DNA of 64,000 bases from Aurantimonas sp. Leaf443 (GTDB taxonomy: Bacteria > Pseudomonadota > Alphaproteobacteria > Rhizobiales > Rhizobiaceae), in contig NZ_LMRD01000007.1 in assembly GCF_001425575.1 (NCBI RefSeq), positions 1 to 64,000 on the forward strand. The letters run 5' to 3'. This document shows, piece by piece, positions 45,370-54,533 of this stretch. Below the pieces are notes generated by a model. The model was not told where the DNA came from and did not search any database. It was given only the letters and a program-made list of their open reading frames with translations. The translations under genes and the position numbers were made by a program. Positions within the stretch are counted from its first letter, which is position 1. Each line of letters opens with the position of its first letter.

Positions 45370-46409
45370 GCCTTGCCGACGCGCCGCTCTCCAAGATCCA
45401 GGACCGCGCCCCCGCCCCCCGCCACGTCGCCGACCGCGGGCGCTCGCGCCTGTCGGAGGCGCTGCGCAGCTGGGAGGCGCTCCTCGTGGCGCTTTTTCTC
45501 GCGATCTTCCTCGCCAACAGCCTCGCCTCCCCGTATTTCCTCGACATCTGGAACCTGTCGGACGCGACCTTCAACTTCACCGAGAAGGCCATCGTCGCGC
45601 TGGCGCTCGCCTTCGTCATCCTGTCCGGCGAGATCGACATCTCGGTCGCCGGCATCATCGCGCTGGCCTCGACGGTCATGGGCCTGCTCGCCGCCGGCGG
45701 CGCCGGCCTGCCGCTCGTCGCGGGCGCCGGGCTTTGCACGGGCCTTGCCTGCGGCATCGTCAACGGCGCGCTCGTCACCGGCCTCGGCCTGCCCTCGATC
45801 GTGGCGACGATCGGCACGATGAGCCTGTTCCGGGGCCTGTCCTACGCCATCCTCGGCGACGGCGCCTTCACGCAATATCCCGAGGGCTTCGAGTTCTTCG
45901 GCCAGGGCTATGTCTGGGAATGGCTGAGCTTCGAGTTCGCCGCCTTCCTCGTCCTCGCTCTCGTCGCCGGCATCGTCCTGCATCGCACGGTGGTCGGGCG
46001 CGCCATCCGGGCCGTCGGCCACAACCCCTTCGCCGCCCGCTTCTCCGGCCTTCCCGTCGGGCGGCTGAAATTCCTGGCCTTCGTGGTCACGGGCCTTGCC
46101 GCGGGCCTCGCCTCGGTGATGCTGACGAGCCGGCTCGGTTCCACCCGTCCCTCCATCGCGCTCGGCTGGGAGCTGGAGATCGTCACGATGGTCGTCCTCG
46201 GCGGCGTGTCGATCAACGGCGGATCGGGCTCGATCCTCGGCGTCGTCCTCGCCGCCTTCGTCATGGGCCTCATCACCTTCGGCCTCGGCCTTCTCAACGT
46301 GCCCGGCATCATCATGTCGATCTTCATCGGCCTCCTCCTCATCGCCGTCATCGCGCTGCCGGTGCTCGCCGGGCGCCTCGCGCGGCGCTTCTCGAAGGGA
46401 CCGCGATGA
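45366..46409 (+). CDS. rhaQ: Rhamnose ABC transporter permease
   Basis: A 347-residue second BPD_transp_2 permease. A polar N terminus of about 35 residues precedes the first helix. [19 protein letters not shown] and [20 protein letters not shown] are the conserved stretches. It pairs with RhaP. The ATGA overlap continues at both ends. The assignment as RhaQ rests on the rhaRSTPQUK order known from rhizobia. Confidence 0.92.
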   Translation: MSLADAPLSKIQDRAPAPRHVADRGRSRLSEALRSWEALLVALFLAIFLANSLASPYFLDIWNLSDATFNFTEKAIVALALAFVILSGEIDISVAGIIALASTVMGLLAAGGAGLPLVAGAGLCTGLACGIVNGALVTGLGLPSIVATIGTMSLFRGLSYAILGDGAFTQYPEGFEFFGQGYVWEWLSFEFAAFLVLALVAGIVLHRTVVGRAIRAVGHNPFAARFSGLPVGRLKFLAFVVTGLAAGLASVMLTSRLGSTRPSIALGWELEIVTMVVLGGVSINGGSGSILGVVLAAFVMGLITFGLGLLNVPGIIMSIFIGLLLIAVIALPVLAGRLARRFSKGPR

Positions 46410-46732
46410 GCCCGGCGCTGGAGAAGATCGCCTTCCGCATGACCCTGAAACCCGGCTGCGAGACGCAGTACCGCGCCCGCCACGACGCGATCTGGCCCGA
46501 ACTCGTGACGCTGCTGCGCGAGGCCGGGGTGCGCGACTACTCGATCCATCTCGACGCCGAGACGGGCCATCTCTTCGCCACGCTCTGGCGGCCCCTCGAC
46601 CACGGGATGGAGGCGCTGCCGGACCATCCGGTCATGCGCCGCTGGTGGGACATGATGGCCGATCTGATGGCGGTGAAGGCCGACAACGAGCCGGTCGCCG
46701 TGCCCCTCCAGACCGTCTTCCATCTGCCATGA
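46406..46732 (+). CDS. rhaU: L-rhamnose mutarotase
   Basis: A 108-residue protein matching the usual size of the family. [23 protein letters not shown] near residue 11 (given as positions 11-33), with His and Tyr, and [15 protein letters not shown] and [15 protein letters not shown], are family hallmarks. It interconverts alpha and beta L-rhamnopyranose so that the isomerase or transporter gets the right anomer. Its start overlaps the rhaQ stop and its stop overlaps the rhaK start (ATGA both times). Confidence 0.95.
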   Translation: MSPALEKIAFRMTLKPGCETQYRARHDAIWPELVTLLREAGVRDYSIHLDAETGHLFATLWRPLDHGMEALPDHPVMRRWWDMMADLMAVKADNEPVAVPLQTVFHLP

Positions 46733-48114
46733 GCGAGGCGCGCTTCGTCGCCGTCGTCGATATCGGCAAGACCAACGCCAAGCTCGCCCTGCACGATCTC
46801 GACACCCGCCGCGACCTCTTCGTCGCCACGCGCCCGAACACGCCGCTGGACGGCCCGCCCTACCGCCATTTCGACGTCGAGGGTCTCTGGGCCTTCCTCC
46901 TCGGCGCGCTGATGGACTGCGCCGCGCGCCATCCGGTCGAGGCGATCTGCGTCACCACGCACGGCGCCTGCGCCGCGCTCGTGGGCGACGCGGGCCTCGT
47001 CCTGCCGATCCTCGACTACGAGAGCGAGGCGCCGCAAGCCGGCCGGACGGCCTACGAGGCCGAGCGCCCGCCCTTCGCCGAGACCTTCTCGCCGCCCCTG
47101 CCGAACGGGTTGAACGTCGGCGCGCAGCTCTTCTACCTGGAAAAGCGGTTTCCGGACGCCTTCGCGCGCGCCCGCCACCTCCTCTTTTACCCGCAATACT
47201 GGGCCTGGCGGCTCACCGGCGTCGCGGCGAGCGAGGTGACCTCGCTCGGCTGCCATACCGATCTCTGGGCGCCCGAGCGCGGCGCGCCCTCCAGCCTTGC
47301 CCGCCGGCGCGGGTGGGACCGGCTGATGCCGCCGCTGCGCAGCGCCTTCGACGCGCTCGGCCCCTTGCGCGAGGAGATCGCCCTCGCGGTCGGTCTCGGC
47401 GGACGCGCCGTGCCCGTCCATTGCGGCATCCACGACAGCAACGCCTCGCTGCTTCCCCACCTCCTCTCGAGGCCCGCCCCGCTCGCCGTCGTCTCCACCG
47501 GCACCTGGATCATCGCCCTTGCCGTCGGCGGCACGCTGCGCGGGCTCGACCCCGCGCGCGACACGCTCGCCAATGTCGACGCGCTCGGCCGTCCCGTCCC
47601 TTCCGCCCGCTTCATGGGCGGGCGGGAGTTCGATCTCCTGACGGAGCGCAACGCGGTCACCCCGCAGGCCGAAGAGATCGCCGACGTCCTCGAACACGGC
47701 CCCTTCGTCCTGCCGACCCTCGCGCCCGGCACCGGTCCGGCGCCGGGCGGCTCGGGCGCCTGGAGCGCCGACCCCGCCGCGCTCTCGCCCGGCGCCCGCA
47801 CGGCCGCGGCGACGCTCTACTGCGCGCTGATGACGCTCCGCATGCTCGACACGATCGGCGCGAAGGGGCCGACGGTCGTCGAAGGCCCCTTCGCCCGCAA
47901 CGCGCTCTATGTCGAAAGCCTCGCGGCGCTCACCCGCCGCCCCGTCATCGCCTCCGACAGCGCCACCGGCACGACGGCCGGATCGGCCCTTCTGGCCAGA
48001 GGCGCCGACGTCTCGCCGTCCCTCGCCACCCTCCCGCCGCCGGCGCGCCGCGACACCCGCGTCGAGGACTATCGGCGGCGATGGGAGGCGCTGGTCGGCG
48101 CCCGGTGCGCCTGA
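46729..48114 (+). CDS. rhaK: Rhamnose/rhamnulose kinase (FGGY family)
   Basis: A 461-residue FGGY kinase. The N-terminal phosphate-1 motif is [41 protein letters not shown] and [11 protein letters not shown] follow in family order. It phosphorylates rhamnulose (or rhamnose) before the aldolase step. In R. leguminosarum RhaK is also required for transport through RhaSTPQ, so its place at the end of the transporter operon fits. It is convergent with the IMPase-like gene, 40 bp away. Confidence 0.92.
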   Translation: MSEARFVAVVDIGKTNAKLALHDLDTRRDLFVATRPNTPLDGPPYRHFDVEGLWAFLLGALMDCAARHPVEAICVTTHGACAALVGDAGLVLPILDYESEAPQAGRTAYEAERPPFAETFSPPLPNGLNVGAQLFYLEKRFPDAFARARHLLFYPQYWAWRLTGVAASEVTSLGCHTDLWAPERGAPSSLARRRGWDRLMPPLRSAFDALGPLREEIALAVGLGGRAVPVHCGIHDSNASLLPHLLSRPAPLAVVSTGTWIIALAVGGTLRGLDPARDTLANVDALGRPVPSARFMGGREFDLLTERNAVTPQAEEIADVLEHGPFVLPTLAPGTGPAPGGSGAWSADPAALSPGARTAAATLYCALMTLRMLDTIGAKGPTVVEGPFARNALYVESLAALTRRPVIASDSATGTTAGSALLARGADVSPSLATLPPPARRDTRVEDYRRRWEALVGARCA

Positions 48115-48154
48115 ACGGGGCCCGTCGCGGCCGGACCGTCCGGGCGCTCGCCGC

Positions 48155-48979
48155 TCAGAGCGGGAGTTTGGAAAGCGCCTCGCAGGTCGCCCTGTCTCCG
48201 ACGACGAGCGCCTGCCGCCAGCCCGCATCGCCGGAGCCGGCCTCGCCGAAGCCGGCGAACGACGCCCACGGCGCCCCTTCGGCCGGACGCGCGAGGATCC
48301 GCGCGCCGCTGGCCTCCAGAAGCGGGATCCCGCCGGCGACGTCCCAGGTGTTCGGCGTCTCGAAGCGCGCGCCGGCGAGAAGGCCGGCGGCGACGAAGGC
48401 GCATTCGATGGCGGCCGAGCCGCTCTGGCGGGCCTCGAAGCCGATGTCGAGCCCGGCCGGCAGGCGCGGCAGGCCGACGATGCGCCGGCGCACCTGGCGG
48501 CGGTCGACGCTCTCGATCGCCTGACGCTCGAAGCGTAAGGGGCCGCCGGAGGCGGCGTGGTAGGTGCCGGGCCGCAGCGCGTGGCTCGACGAACACCAGA
48601 CGGCGCCGACGACCGGACGCCCCTTGTAGGCGACGCCGATCGAGGCGGCGAAGAGCGGGTAGCCGTTGACGAAATTGGCCGTTCCATCGACGGGATCGAC
48701 GATCCAGACGAAGTCCGAGCCGCTGGCCTCGCGCGGGGCGCTCTCCTCGCCGACGATGCCGTGCGCGGGAAAGCGCTCCGCCAGCCGCTCGCGGATGACG
48801 CGCTCGACCTTCTGGTCGATCTCCGACACGGGATCGCGGAAGAGGGCCGCGTCGGTCTCGCCGAGCGCCTTGTAGCGCACCGCGAGGCTGCGGCCGAGCG
48901 CGGCGACGATCTCGGCGCCCGCCAGTTCGGCGAGTTCCACCGCCAGCGCCTCGATGCTTTGGAGATCGGGCAGGCTCAC
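48155..48979 (-). CDS. Inositol monophosphatase-family sugar phosphatase
   Basis: A 274-residue protein from GTG 48979, which overlaps the TGA of the PfkB kinase gene (GTGA); GGAG lies eight bases upstream. Metal-site motifs of the IMPase superfamily are present: DPVSEIDQKVE, GIVGEES, WIVDPVDGTANFVNG and NTWDVAGGIPLL. It should remove a phosphate from a sugar or polyol phosphate with magnesium. It is the last gene of the nine-gene sugar transcript. A phosphatase coupled to a kinase in one operon is unusual, and its substrate is unknown. CysQ or FBPase-like activity cannot be excluded. Confidence 0.88.
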   Translation of the reverse strand: MSLPDLQSIEALAVELAELAGAEIVAALGRSLAVRYKALGETDAALFRDPVSEIDQKVERVIRERLAERFPAHGIVGEESAPREASGSDFVWIVDPVDGTANFVNGYPLFAASIGVAYKGRPVVGAVWCSSSHALRPGTYHAASGGPLRFERQAIESVDRRQVRRRIVGLPRLPAGLDIGFEARQSGSAAIECAFVAAGLLAGARFETPNTWDVAGGIPLLEASGARILARPAEGAPWASFAGFGEAGSGDAGWRQALVVGDRATCEALSKLPL

Positions 48980-49938
48980 GCGTGGATCTCCGTGACGGTG
49001 ACATGCTCGGCGAGGACCTCGATGTCCTCCAGCCGGCCGGTCCCGCGCCCCGCGCGCGTCACGTTCATCGCGCCGGCGGCGGTGGCGAGGCGCAGCGCCG
49101 TCGGCCCGTCGAGACCGGCGGAGACAGCCATGGCGAGCGCGGCGGTCATGGAATCGCCGGCGCCCGTGTGGTCGCGGGCGTGCACTTCGGGGCCCTTGGC
49201 GTGGAAGTGGCGGTCGCCGAACCGCGCGAGCGAGCCCTCGCCCGCGCAGGAGACGACGACATTGTCGGCCTTGCTCCGCAGACGGTCCATCGCCGCGAGC
49301 AGTTCGGCCCGCTCGCCGCTCTTCGCGATGCCCGCCTCCTGCAGCTCCTCGTGGCTGACCTTGAGGATCGTCAGGCCGCTCCCGACCGCCTCGAGCACGC
49401 GGCCGGCGATGTCGGCGACGAGCTTGACGCCATTGGCCGAGAGGTCGGTGGCAAGGCGCGAGAAGAAGTCGAGCGGCAGGACGTCGTCATCGGCGAGCCC
49501 CGTCATGACGGCCGTGCCGCAGCGCAGCGATTCGGCGAGGACGGCGTTGTAGAAATCGTCCGTCTCGTGCCGATCGAGGCAATGGGGCGCGATCGTGGCA
49601 ATGCGCTCGCGCTTGCCCGACCGCCGGTCGTCGACATAGCCGCCATTGGCGCCGCGCACGGGCACCGAGCGCAGGCTGATGCCCTCGGCCTCCACCAGCG
49701 CCTCCAGGACGGTGCGGGCCTCGCCGCCGAACGGACCGACGAGGCGCGCCCGGCCGCCGAGCCCGCCGATCATGCGCGCAACCCAGACCGCCTGCCCGCC
49801 GGCATGGAAATAGGTGTCGTCCGCCCCGTTCGTGTGCCGCTCAATGGTGACGGTGAAGAGCGGCCAGGGCGCGACGACGCAGATGCCGCCCCCCTCTTCG
49901 GCCGGCGGCGGGGCGAAACGGGAAGCGAATGGCGGCAT
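48976..49938 (-). CDS. PfkB-family carbohydrate kinase
   Basis: A 320-residue ribokinase-superfamily protein. AGGQAVWVARMIGGLGGRARLVGPFGG, given by residues 47-73, corresponds to the GGxxxNxA sugar-binding region. ARDHTGAGDSMTAALAM holds the anion hole and catalytic Asp of PfkB signature 2. It phosphorylates a sugar or sugar-phosphate with ATP. The AVWVA form at the first signature, where most members have Asn, is atypical; 1-phosphofructokinase- or tagatose-6-phosphate kinase-like activity is possible. It is coupled to the IMPase-like gene. A 125-bp gap separates it from the SDR gene upstream. Confidence 0.87.
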   Translation of the reverse strand: MPPFASRFAPPPAEEGGGICVVAPWPLFTVTIERHTNGADDTYFHAGGQAVWVARMIGGLGGRARLVGPFGGEARTVLEALVEAEGISLRSVPVRGANGGYVDDRRSGKRERIATIAPHCLDRHETDDFYNAVLAESLRCGTAVMTGLADDDVLPLDFFSRLATDLSANGVKLVADIAGRVLEAVGSGLTILKVSHEELQEAGIAKSGERAELLAAMDRLRSKADNVVVSCAGEGSLARFGDRHFHAKGPEVHARDHTGAGDSMTAALAMAVSAGLDGPTALRLATAAGAMNVTRAGRGTGRLEDIEVLAEHVTVTEIHA

Positions 49939-50063
49939 CGGATCCTGCGCTCTGGACGGTCGGGTTGCGGAAACTCTGCCTCCCCAACGCCCCAGCCGCC
50001 ATGATGCTCCACGGCGATGACCGGTCGCGGCGAACGGTCATCGGCGCCCCGACCTCGCCCCTC

Positions 50064-50843
50064 CTACCAGCAGACGAAGCCGCCATCCACGATCAGGTCG
50101 TGGCCGGTGACGAAGGAGGCCGCCCGGCTCGACAGGAACACCGCCGGCCCGACCATTTCCTCCACGCTCGCCATGCGGCCGAGCGGCGTCGTCTCCTCGA
50201 AGATCTTGCGCTGCTCGGCGACTTCCGGCCGCAGGTTCATCGGCGTCAGCGTATAGCCGGGGCTGATGGCGTTGACGCGGATGCCGCGCGCCGCCCATTC
50301 CATCGCCAGGCTGCGGGAGAGATGGATCACGCCGGCCTTGGACGTGTTGTAATGGGCCTGCAAAAGGCCCCGATTGACGATCGACCCCGACATGGAGGCG
50401 ATGTTGACGATCGAACCGCGCCCACGCGGCAGCATGGCGCGCGCCTCGGCCTGCGCCGACAGGAACAGGCCGGTGAGGTTGACGTCCAGCATATGGCGCC
50501 AATCCGCTTCCTTCATTTCCTCGGCGGGAAAGGCGTTGGCGATGCCCGCGGCATTGACCGCCACGCTCAAGGGACCGAACCCGCTCTCCACGCGCCGGAC
50601 GGCCGCTTCCAGTTCCACAGCCTCGCGCACGTCGGCCTCCAACGCGACCGCGCGCCGGCCCGCCGCCTCGATCGAGGCGACCGTCTGCGAGAGACCGGCG
50701 CCGCCGGCCCGGTCGAGACAGGCGACGTCGGCCCCGGCCTGCGCCAGGCCGATCGCGATGGCCTGGCCGATGCCGCTGCCGGCGCCGGTGACGAGGGCGA
50801 TCTCGCCGGAAAGATCGAACAGGGTCATGACTGGAAAATCCAT
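50064..50843 (-). CDS. Short-chain dehydrogenase/reductase (polyol or sugar dehydrogenase type)
   Basis: A 259-residue SDR from ATG 50843 (ATG 50828 is equally possible). The cofactor motif is VTGAGSGIGQAIA, then NAAGIANA, NIASMSGSIVN and the catalytic YNTSK. It ends FVTGHDLIVDGGFVCW, as in arabitol, sorbitol and xylitol dehydrogenases of Rhizobiales. Asp in ACLDRAGG at the end of strand 2 favours NAD. In the operon between transporter ATPase and PfkB kinase, it likely oxidises the imported polyol or reduces a keto-sugar. Confidence 0.87.
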   Translation of the reverse strand: MDFPVMTLFDLSGEIALVTGAGSGIGQAIAIGLAQAGADVACLDRAGGAGLSQTVASIEAAGRRAVALEADVREAVELEAAVRRVESGFGPLSVAVNAAGIANAFPAEEMKEADWRHMLDVNLTGLFLSAQAEARAMLPRGRGSIVNIASMSGSIVNRGLLQAHYNTSKAGVIHLSRSLAMEWAARGIRVNAISPGYTLTPMNLRPEVAEQRKIFEETTPLGRMASVEEMVGPAVFLSSRAASFVTGHDLIVDGGFVCW

Positions 50844-50877
50844 CGGAGGGAAAGACTGGCAGCGAGAGCGTCACCCG

Positions 50878-52419
50878 TCAGGTGGTCGCCCGCTCCATGA
50901 TGGCGACATGCGTCGCCTGCGAACGATCGAGGATGCCGCGGTTGCGCCCGCGCGAGAGCACCATGACGCGGTGGGAGAGACCGATGACCTCCTCAAGGTC
51001 GGAGGAGACGACGATCACCGCCATGCCGGAGCGCGCGAGCGCCACGATCGCCTCGTAGATCTGCGCCCGCGCGCCGACGTCGACGCCGCGCGTCGGCTCG
51101 TCCATGATGAAGAGCTTGGGCGAGCGCGCCAGCCATTTGGCGATCACCACCTTCTGCTGGTTGCCACCGGACAGGCGGCCGGCCAGCTGCTCGGGCCGTC
51201 CCTTCACGCCCATGGAGCCGATGGCCTTCTGCGCCAGGGCCCTGGTGCGGCTCGGCCAGACCCAGCCGCGTCTGTCCATCAGGTCGAAATTCCCGACGGC
51301 GATATTCTCCTCGATCGTCTGCTCGAGCAGCAGTCCTTGCGACTTGCGATCCTCCGGCACGAGCACGATACCGGCATCGAGGGCCGCGCGCGGCCGGTCG
51401 AGGGCCAGCACCTGCCCCTCCAGCCGCACTTCGCCGCCCTCCAGCGGATCGGCGCCGACGATGGCGCGCACGAGCTCCGTGCGTCCGGCCCCGATGATGC
51501 CGGCGATCCCGAGGATTTCGCCCGCTTGGACGGAGAATCCGATGTCGCGGAAGGCACCTTTGGCGCCGGTCAGATTGGAGACGCTGAGCACTTCGCGCGC
51601 CTGCGGCGCGGACAGCTCGGGAAAGAGCCGATCGACGGAGCGCCCGACCATCTCCTCGACGAGCTGGCGCACCGGCGTGTCCGCCGTCTCGTGCACCGCC
51701 ACGAGCCGCCCGTCGCGCAGGACCGCGATCCGGTCGGCGATGCGGGCGATCTCCTCCAGCCGGTGCGAGATATAGATGGAGGAGACGCCCTCCGCCTTCA
51801 GGCGGTGGATCTGCTCGAACAGGCGGTCGGTCTCCTCGCCGCCGAGAGCCGCCGTCGGCTCGTCGAAGATGATGAGGCGCGCGTCCAGCGTCAGCGCCTT
51901 GGCGATCTCGACCTGCTGCTGGGCGGCGACCTTGAGCGAGCCGACCTTGGCGGTCGCGGGCACGGCGAGGCCGAGGCGGCGCAGCTGCACTTCCGCGCGC
52001 CGGTTCATCTCGGCGCGGTCGACCTTGCCGCCGCGCATCGGCAGGCGGCCGACGAAGACGTTCTCGGCGATCGAGAGTTCGGGCAGGAGGCGCATCTCCT
52101 GATGGATCAGACCGATGCCGCGCGACAGCGCCTCGGAGGGCGAGCGCGGCGCGTAGTCCTCGCCCATCCAGCGCATCGTGCCGCCGGACGGCTTCACCAC
52201 GCCGGCGATGATGGAGGAGAGCGTCGACTTGCCGGCCCCGTTCTCGCCGAGAAAGGCGAGACATTCGCCCGGCCGGATGTCGAGGTCGATCCCGTCGAGC
52301 ACGAGGTTCGGCCCGTAGGATTTGGAGATGGCGCGAAGGGACAGGCCGGCGGTGCCGGAGGCGGTCGCCTCGGGGATCGTCGCCGGGCGGCGGCCGGCGG
52401 CTTCGGCGTGTGCGGACAT
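50878..52419 (-). CDS. Sugar ABC transporter ATPase (RbsA/MglA type)
   Basis: A 513-residue protein with tandem ABC domains. The first Walker A is FLGENGAGKSTL, with signature-like LKVAAQQQVEIAKAL and Walker B LIIFDEPTAAL. The second has altered Walker A GIIGAGRTEL, signature GRLSGGNQQKVVIAKWL and Walker B LFIMDEPTRGVD. A polar extension of about 25 residues starts the protein. It drives uptake with the permease at 53533 and the binding protein at 52524. Two hairpins lie just upstream on the transcript. Confidence 0.92.
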   Translation of the reverse strand: MSAHAEAAGRRPATIPEATASGTAGLSLRAISKSYGPNLVLDGIDLDIRPGECLAFLGENGAGKSTLSSIIAGVVKPSGGTMRWMGEDYAPRSPSEALSRGIGLIHQEMRLLPELSIAENVFVGRLPMRGGKVDRAEMNRRAEVQLRRLGLAVPATAKVGSLKVAAQQQVEIAKALTLDARLIIFDEPTAALGGEETDRLFEQIHRLKAEGVSSIYISHRLEEIARIADRIAVLRDGRLVAVHETADTPVRQLVEEMVGRSVDRLFPELSAPQAREVLSVSNLTGAKGAFRDIGFSVQAGEILGIAGIIGAGRTELVRAIVGADPLEGGEVRLEGQVLALDRPRAALDAGIVLVPEDRKSQGLLLEQTIEENIAVGNFDLMDRRGWVWPSRTRALAQKAIGSMGVKGRPEQLAGRLSGGNQQKVVIAKWLARSPKLFIMDEPTRGVDVGARAQIYEAIVALARSGMAVIVVSSDLEEVIGLSHRVMVLSRGRNRGILDRSQATHVAIMERATT

Positions 52420-52450
52420 GGCGATCCTCGTCGTCGCGGCGCGAAGGGAA

Positions 52451-52517
52451 CCGGACCGGCGCCTTGGGAGGTCTCGCCGGTCCGGGGCGCGACCGCGCGC
52501 GGGACGCGCGCGGTCGC
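52451..52517 (-). other. Two hairpins between binding-protein and ATPase genes
   Basis: A perfect 12-bp stem (52489-52500 with 52506-52517, 5-nt loop) comes first on the leftward mRNA. A perfect 10-bp stem (52451-52460 with 52476-52485) follows. They fill the 104-bp gap. They likely protect or partly terminate the message after the binding-protein gene. Confidence 0.6.
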
Positions 52518-52523
52518 TGCGGG

Positions 52524-53456
52524 TCAGGGATGCTCGGTCAGGAAAGGCTCGACATTGTCCTTCGTGGTCAGCGTCGCCGGCTGCAGCTGGAGCGCGGGAA
52601 CGCTTTCGCCGGCCGCGAGCTTCATGGCGGACTCGAGCGCCAGACGGCCCATCAGCTGGGTCTGCTGCGTCATGGTCGCCGTGAGCGTGCCCGACTTCAC
52701 CGCCTCGAGGCCCGCCACGTCGCCGTCGAAGCCGACGACGACGACGTCGGTCAGGTTGCCGACCTTGGCGGCCTGCGCGGCGCCGAGGGCCAGCGCGTCG
52801 GCCTGGCCCCAGAAGATCGAGATCTCCGGATCACGCTGGATCATCGCCTGGGCGATGTTGAAGCCCTCGTCCTGCGCCCACTGGTTGGAGGCCTGCTTGG
52901 CGACTTCCGTGATGCCCGGGCAGTTCTTCATCGCCTTGGCGAAGCCCTCGTCGCGGTCGATCTGGGGCGTCGTGCCGATCTGGCCCTGGATCTCGGCGAG
53001 CTTGCCCTTGCCGCCGGTCGTCTTGCAGACGAAGTTGCCGAGTTCCTCGGCCGCCGCGACGCTGTCGGTTGCGATGAACGTGTCGGCCGGCGCGTCCGGC
53101 GGGTTGCGGTCGACGGCGACGACCGGGATCTTGGCGGCCTTGGCGGCCTGCACGGGCACGCTCGCGGCGGTCGCGCCGGCCGGAATGTAGATGATCGCGT
53201 CGACGTTGCGGGTGATGAGATCCTGGATCTGGCTGACCTGGGTGGCGCTGTCGCCGGCCGCGTCGACCGTGATGACCTCGATGCCCTTGGCGGCCGCGTC
53301 CTTCTCGACGGACTGCTTGATCTGGTTGAAGAAGTCGGCCTGCAGGTTGGCGACGGCAAGACCGATCGTCTTCTTCTCCTGCGCCGAGGCGGCGCCGGTG
53401 AAGAGGGCCGCGGAGACGGCGAGGCCGATTGTGAGGGTGGTCAGGGACTTGAGCAT
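52524..53456 (-). CDS. Sugar ABC transporter substrate-binding protein
   Basis: A 310-residue periplasmic protein from ATG 53456, with GGGAGGAA upstream. The signal peptide covers residues 1-25 (cleavage after ASA). The mature chain begins KKTIGLAVANLQADFFNQIKQS, given by residues 28-49, and has AVDRNPPDAPADTFIATDS and VVVGFDGDVAGLEAVKSG. These are standard for ribose/allose/xylose-type Peripla_BP_4 proteins. An Arg-Asn pair in VDRNPP and the Asp-Gly-Asp in GFDGD are usual sugar ligands. The sugar itself is not identifiable. Confidence 0.9.
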   Translation of the reverse strand: MLKSLTTLTIGLAVSAALFTGAASAQEKKTIGLAVANLQADFFNQIKQSVEKDAAAKGIEVITVDAAGDSATQVSQIQDLITRNVDAIIYIPAGATAASVPVQAAKAAKIPVVAVDRNPPDAPADTFIATDSVAAAEELGNFVCKTTGGKGKLAEIQGQIGTTPQIDRDEGFAKAMKNCPGITEVAKQASNQWAQDEGFNIAQAMIQRDPEISIFWGQADALALGAAQAAKVGNLTDVVVVGFDGDVAGLEAVKSGTLTATMTQQTQLMGRLALESAMKLAAGESVPALQLQPATLTTKDNVEPFLTEHP

Positions 53457-53532
53457 TTGGTTCCTCCCGTTGCTCGGATGATGGTGGTTGGACGCTTCGC
53501 GGGCTGCCTCCGCAGCCTCGCGGAACCCTTGG

Positions 53533-54510
53533 CTATTTCCGATGGCGGCCCAGCGTGTCGAAGGCGACGGCGAGCGCGATGACCGAACCGATCACCACCA
53601 TCTGGAAGAAGGGCGAGACGCCGACGAGGTTGAGCCCGTTGCGCAGCACGCCGATGATGAGGACGCCGATCAGCGTACCGGCGATCGAGCCGACGCCGCC
53701 GGCAAGGCTCGCTCCGCCGATGACGACGGCCGCGATCGTGTCGAGCTCGATGCCGAGACCGGCGCTCGGCTGCGAGGAGTTGAGGCGGGCGGCCAGCACC
53801 ACGGCGGCGACGCCCGCAAGCGCCCCGGCGGCCGAATAGGTGGCGAGCGTGTAGCGGCGCACGTCGATGCCGGCGAGACGGGCGACCTCCGGATTGCCGC
53901 CGATGGCGAAGAGATTGCGGCCCGTCGCGCGGTATCGGAGAAACACGCCCGCCACGATCATGAGGGCGATGAAGAGCGTCACCGTCACCGAGAAGAAGCC
54001 GAGATGGCGGATCGTGGCGAGGTTGGTGAACCAGTCGGGATAGCCGACGATCTGGCGTCCGTCGGTCAGAATGTTGGCAAGGCCGCGCGCCACCGACATG
54101 ACGGCGAGCGTGGCGATGAAGGCCGGCAGACGCGCATAGGTGATCAGGAGGCCCGAGACGAGGCCGCAGGCCGCCCCCGTGGCGACGCCGAGGATCATCG
54201 CGGCCGGCAGCGGCAGGCCGGCGGTCTTGGCGAGCCAGCCCGTCATCATCATCGACAGCGCCAGGACCGAGCCGACCGACAGGTCGATGCCGCCGATGAC
54301 GATGACCATCGTCATGCCGATCGCCAGAATGCCGAGGACCGTGACCTGGTCGAGAATGTTGAGCGCGTTGCGCACCGAGAGGAAATACTCGGAGGCGAGC
54401 GCGAAGCCGACGCACAGGAGGACGAGGCCGATCAGCGGCCCGGCCACGCCGCCGCCGATATCGAACTTGAAGGATCGCCGCTGCGCGGGCGTCTGCGTCG
54501 TCGTCGTCAT
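53533..54510 (-). CDS. Sugar ABC transporter permease (RbsC type)
   Basis: A 325-residue BPD_transp_2 permease from ATG 54510, with GGGAGGAC upstream. GMTMVIVIGGIDLSVGSVLALS and VVIGGASLAGGVGSIAGTLIGV are the conserved family stretches; about nine or ten helices are seen. Only one permease is present, so it should act as a homodimer, unlike the RhaP/RhaQ pair. It lies between the kinase gene and the binding-protein gene. Confidence 0.92.
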   Translation of the reverse strand: MTTTTQTPAQRRSFKFDIGGGVAGPLIGLVLLCVGFALASEYFLSVRNALNILDQVTVLGILAIGMTMVIVIGGIDLSVGSVLALSMMMTGWLAKTAGLPLPAAMILGVATGAACGLVSGLLITYARLPAFIATLAVMSVARGLANILTDGRQIVGYPDWFTNLATIRHLGFFSVTVTLFIALMIVAGVFLRYRATGRNLFAIGGNPEVARLAGIDVRRYTLATYSAAGALAGVAAVVLAARLNSSQPSAGLGIELDTIAAVVIGGASLAGGVGSIAGTLIGVLIIGVLRNGLNLVGVSPFFQMVVIGSVIALAVAFDTLGRHRK

Positions 54511-54533
54511 GGTGTCCTCCCGTTTCACCACCG

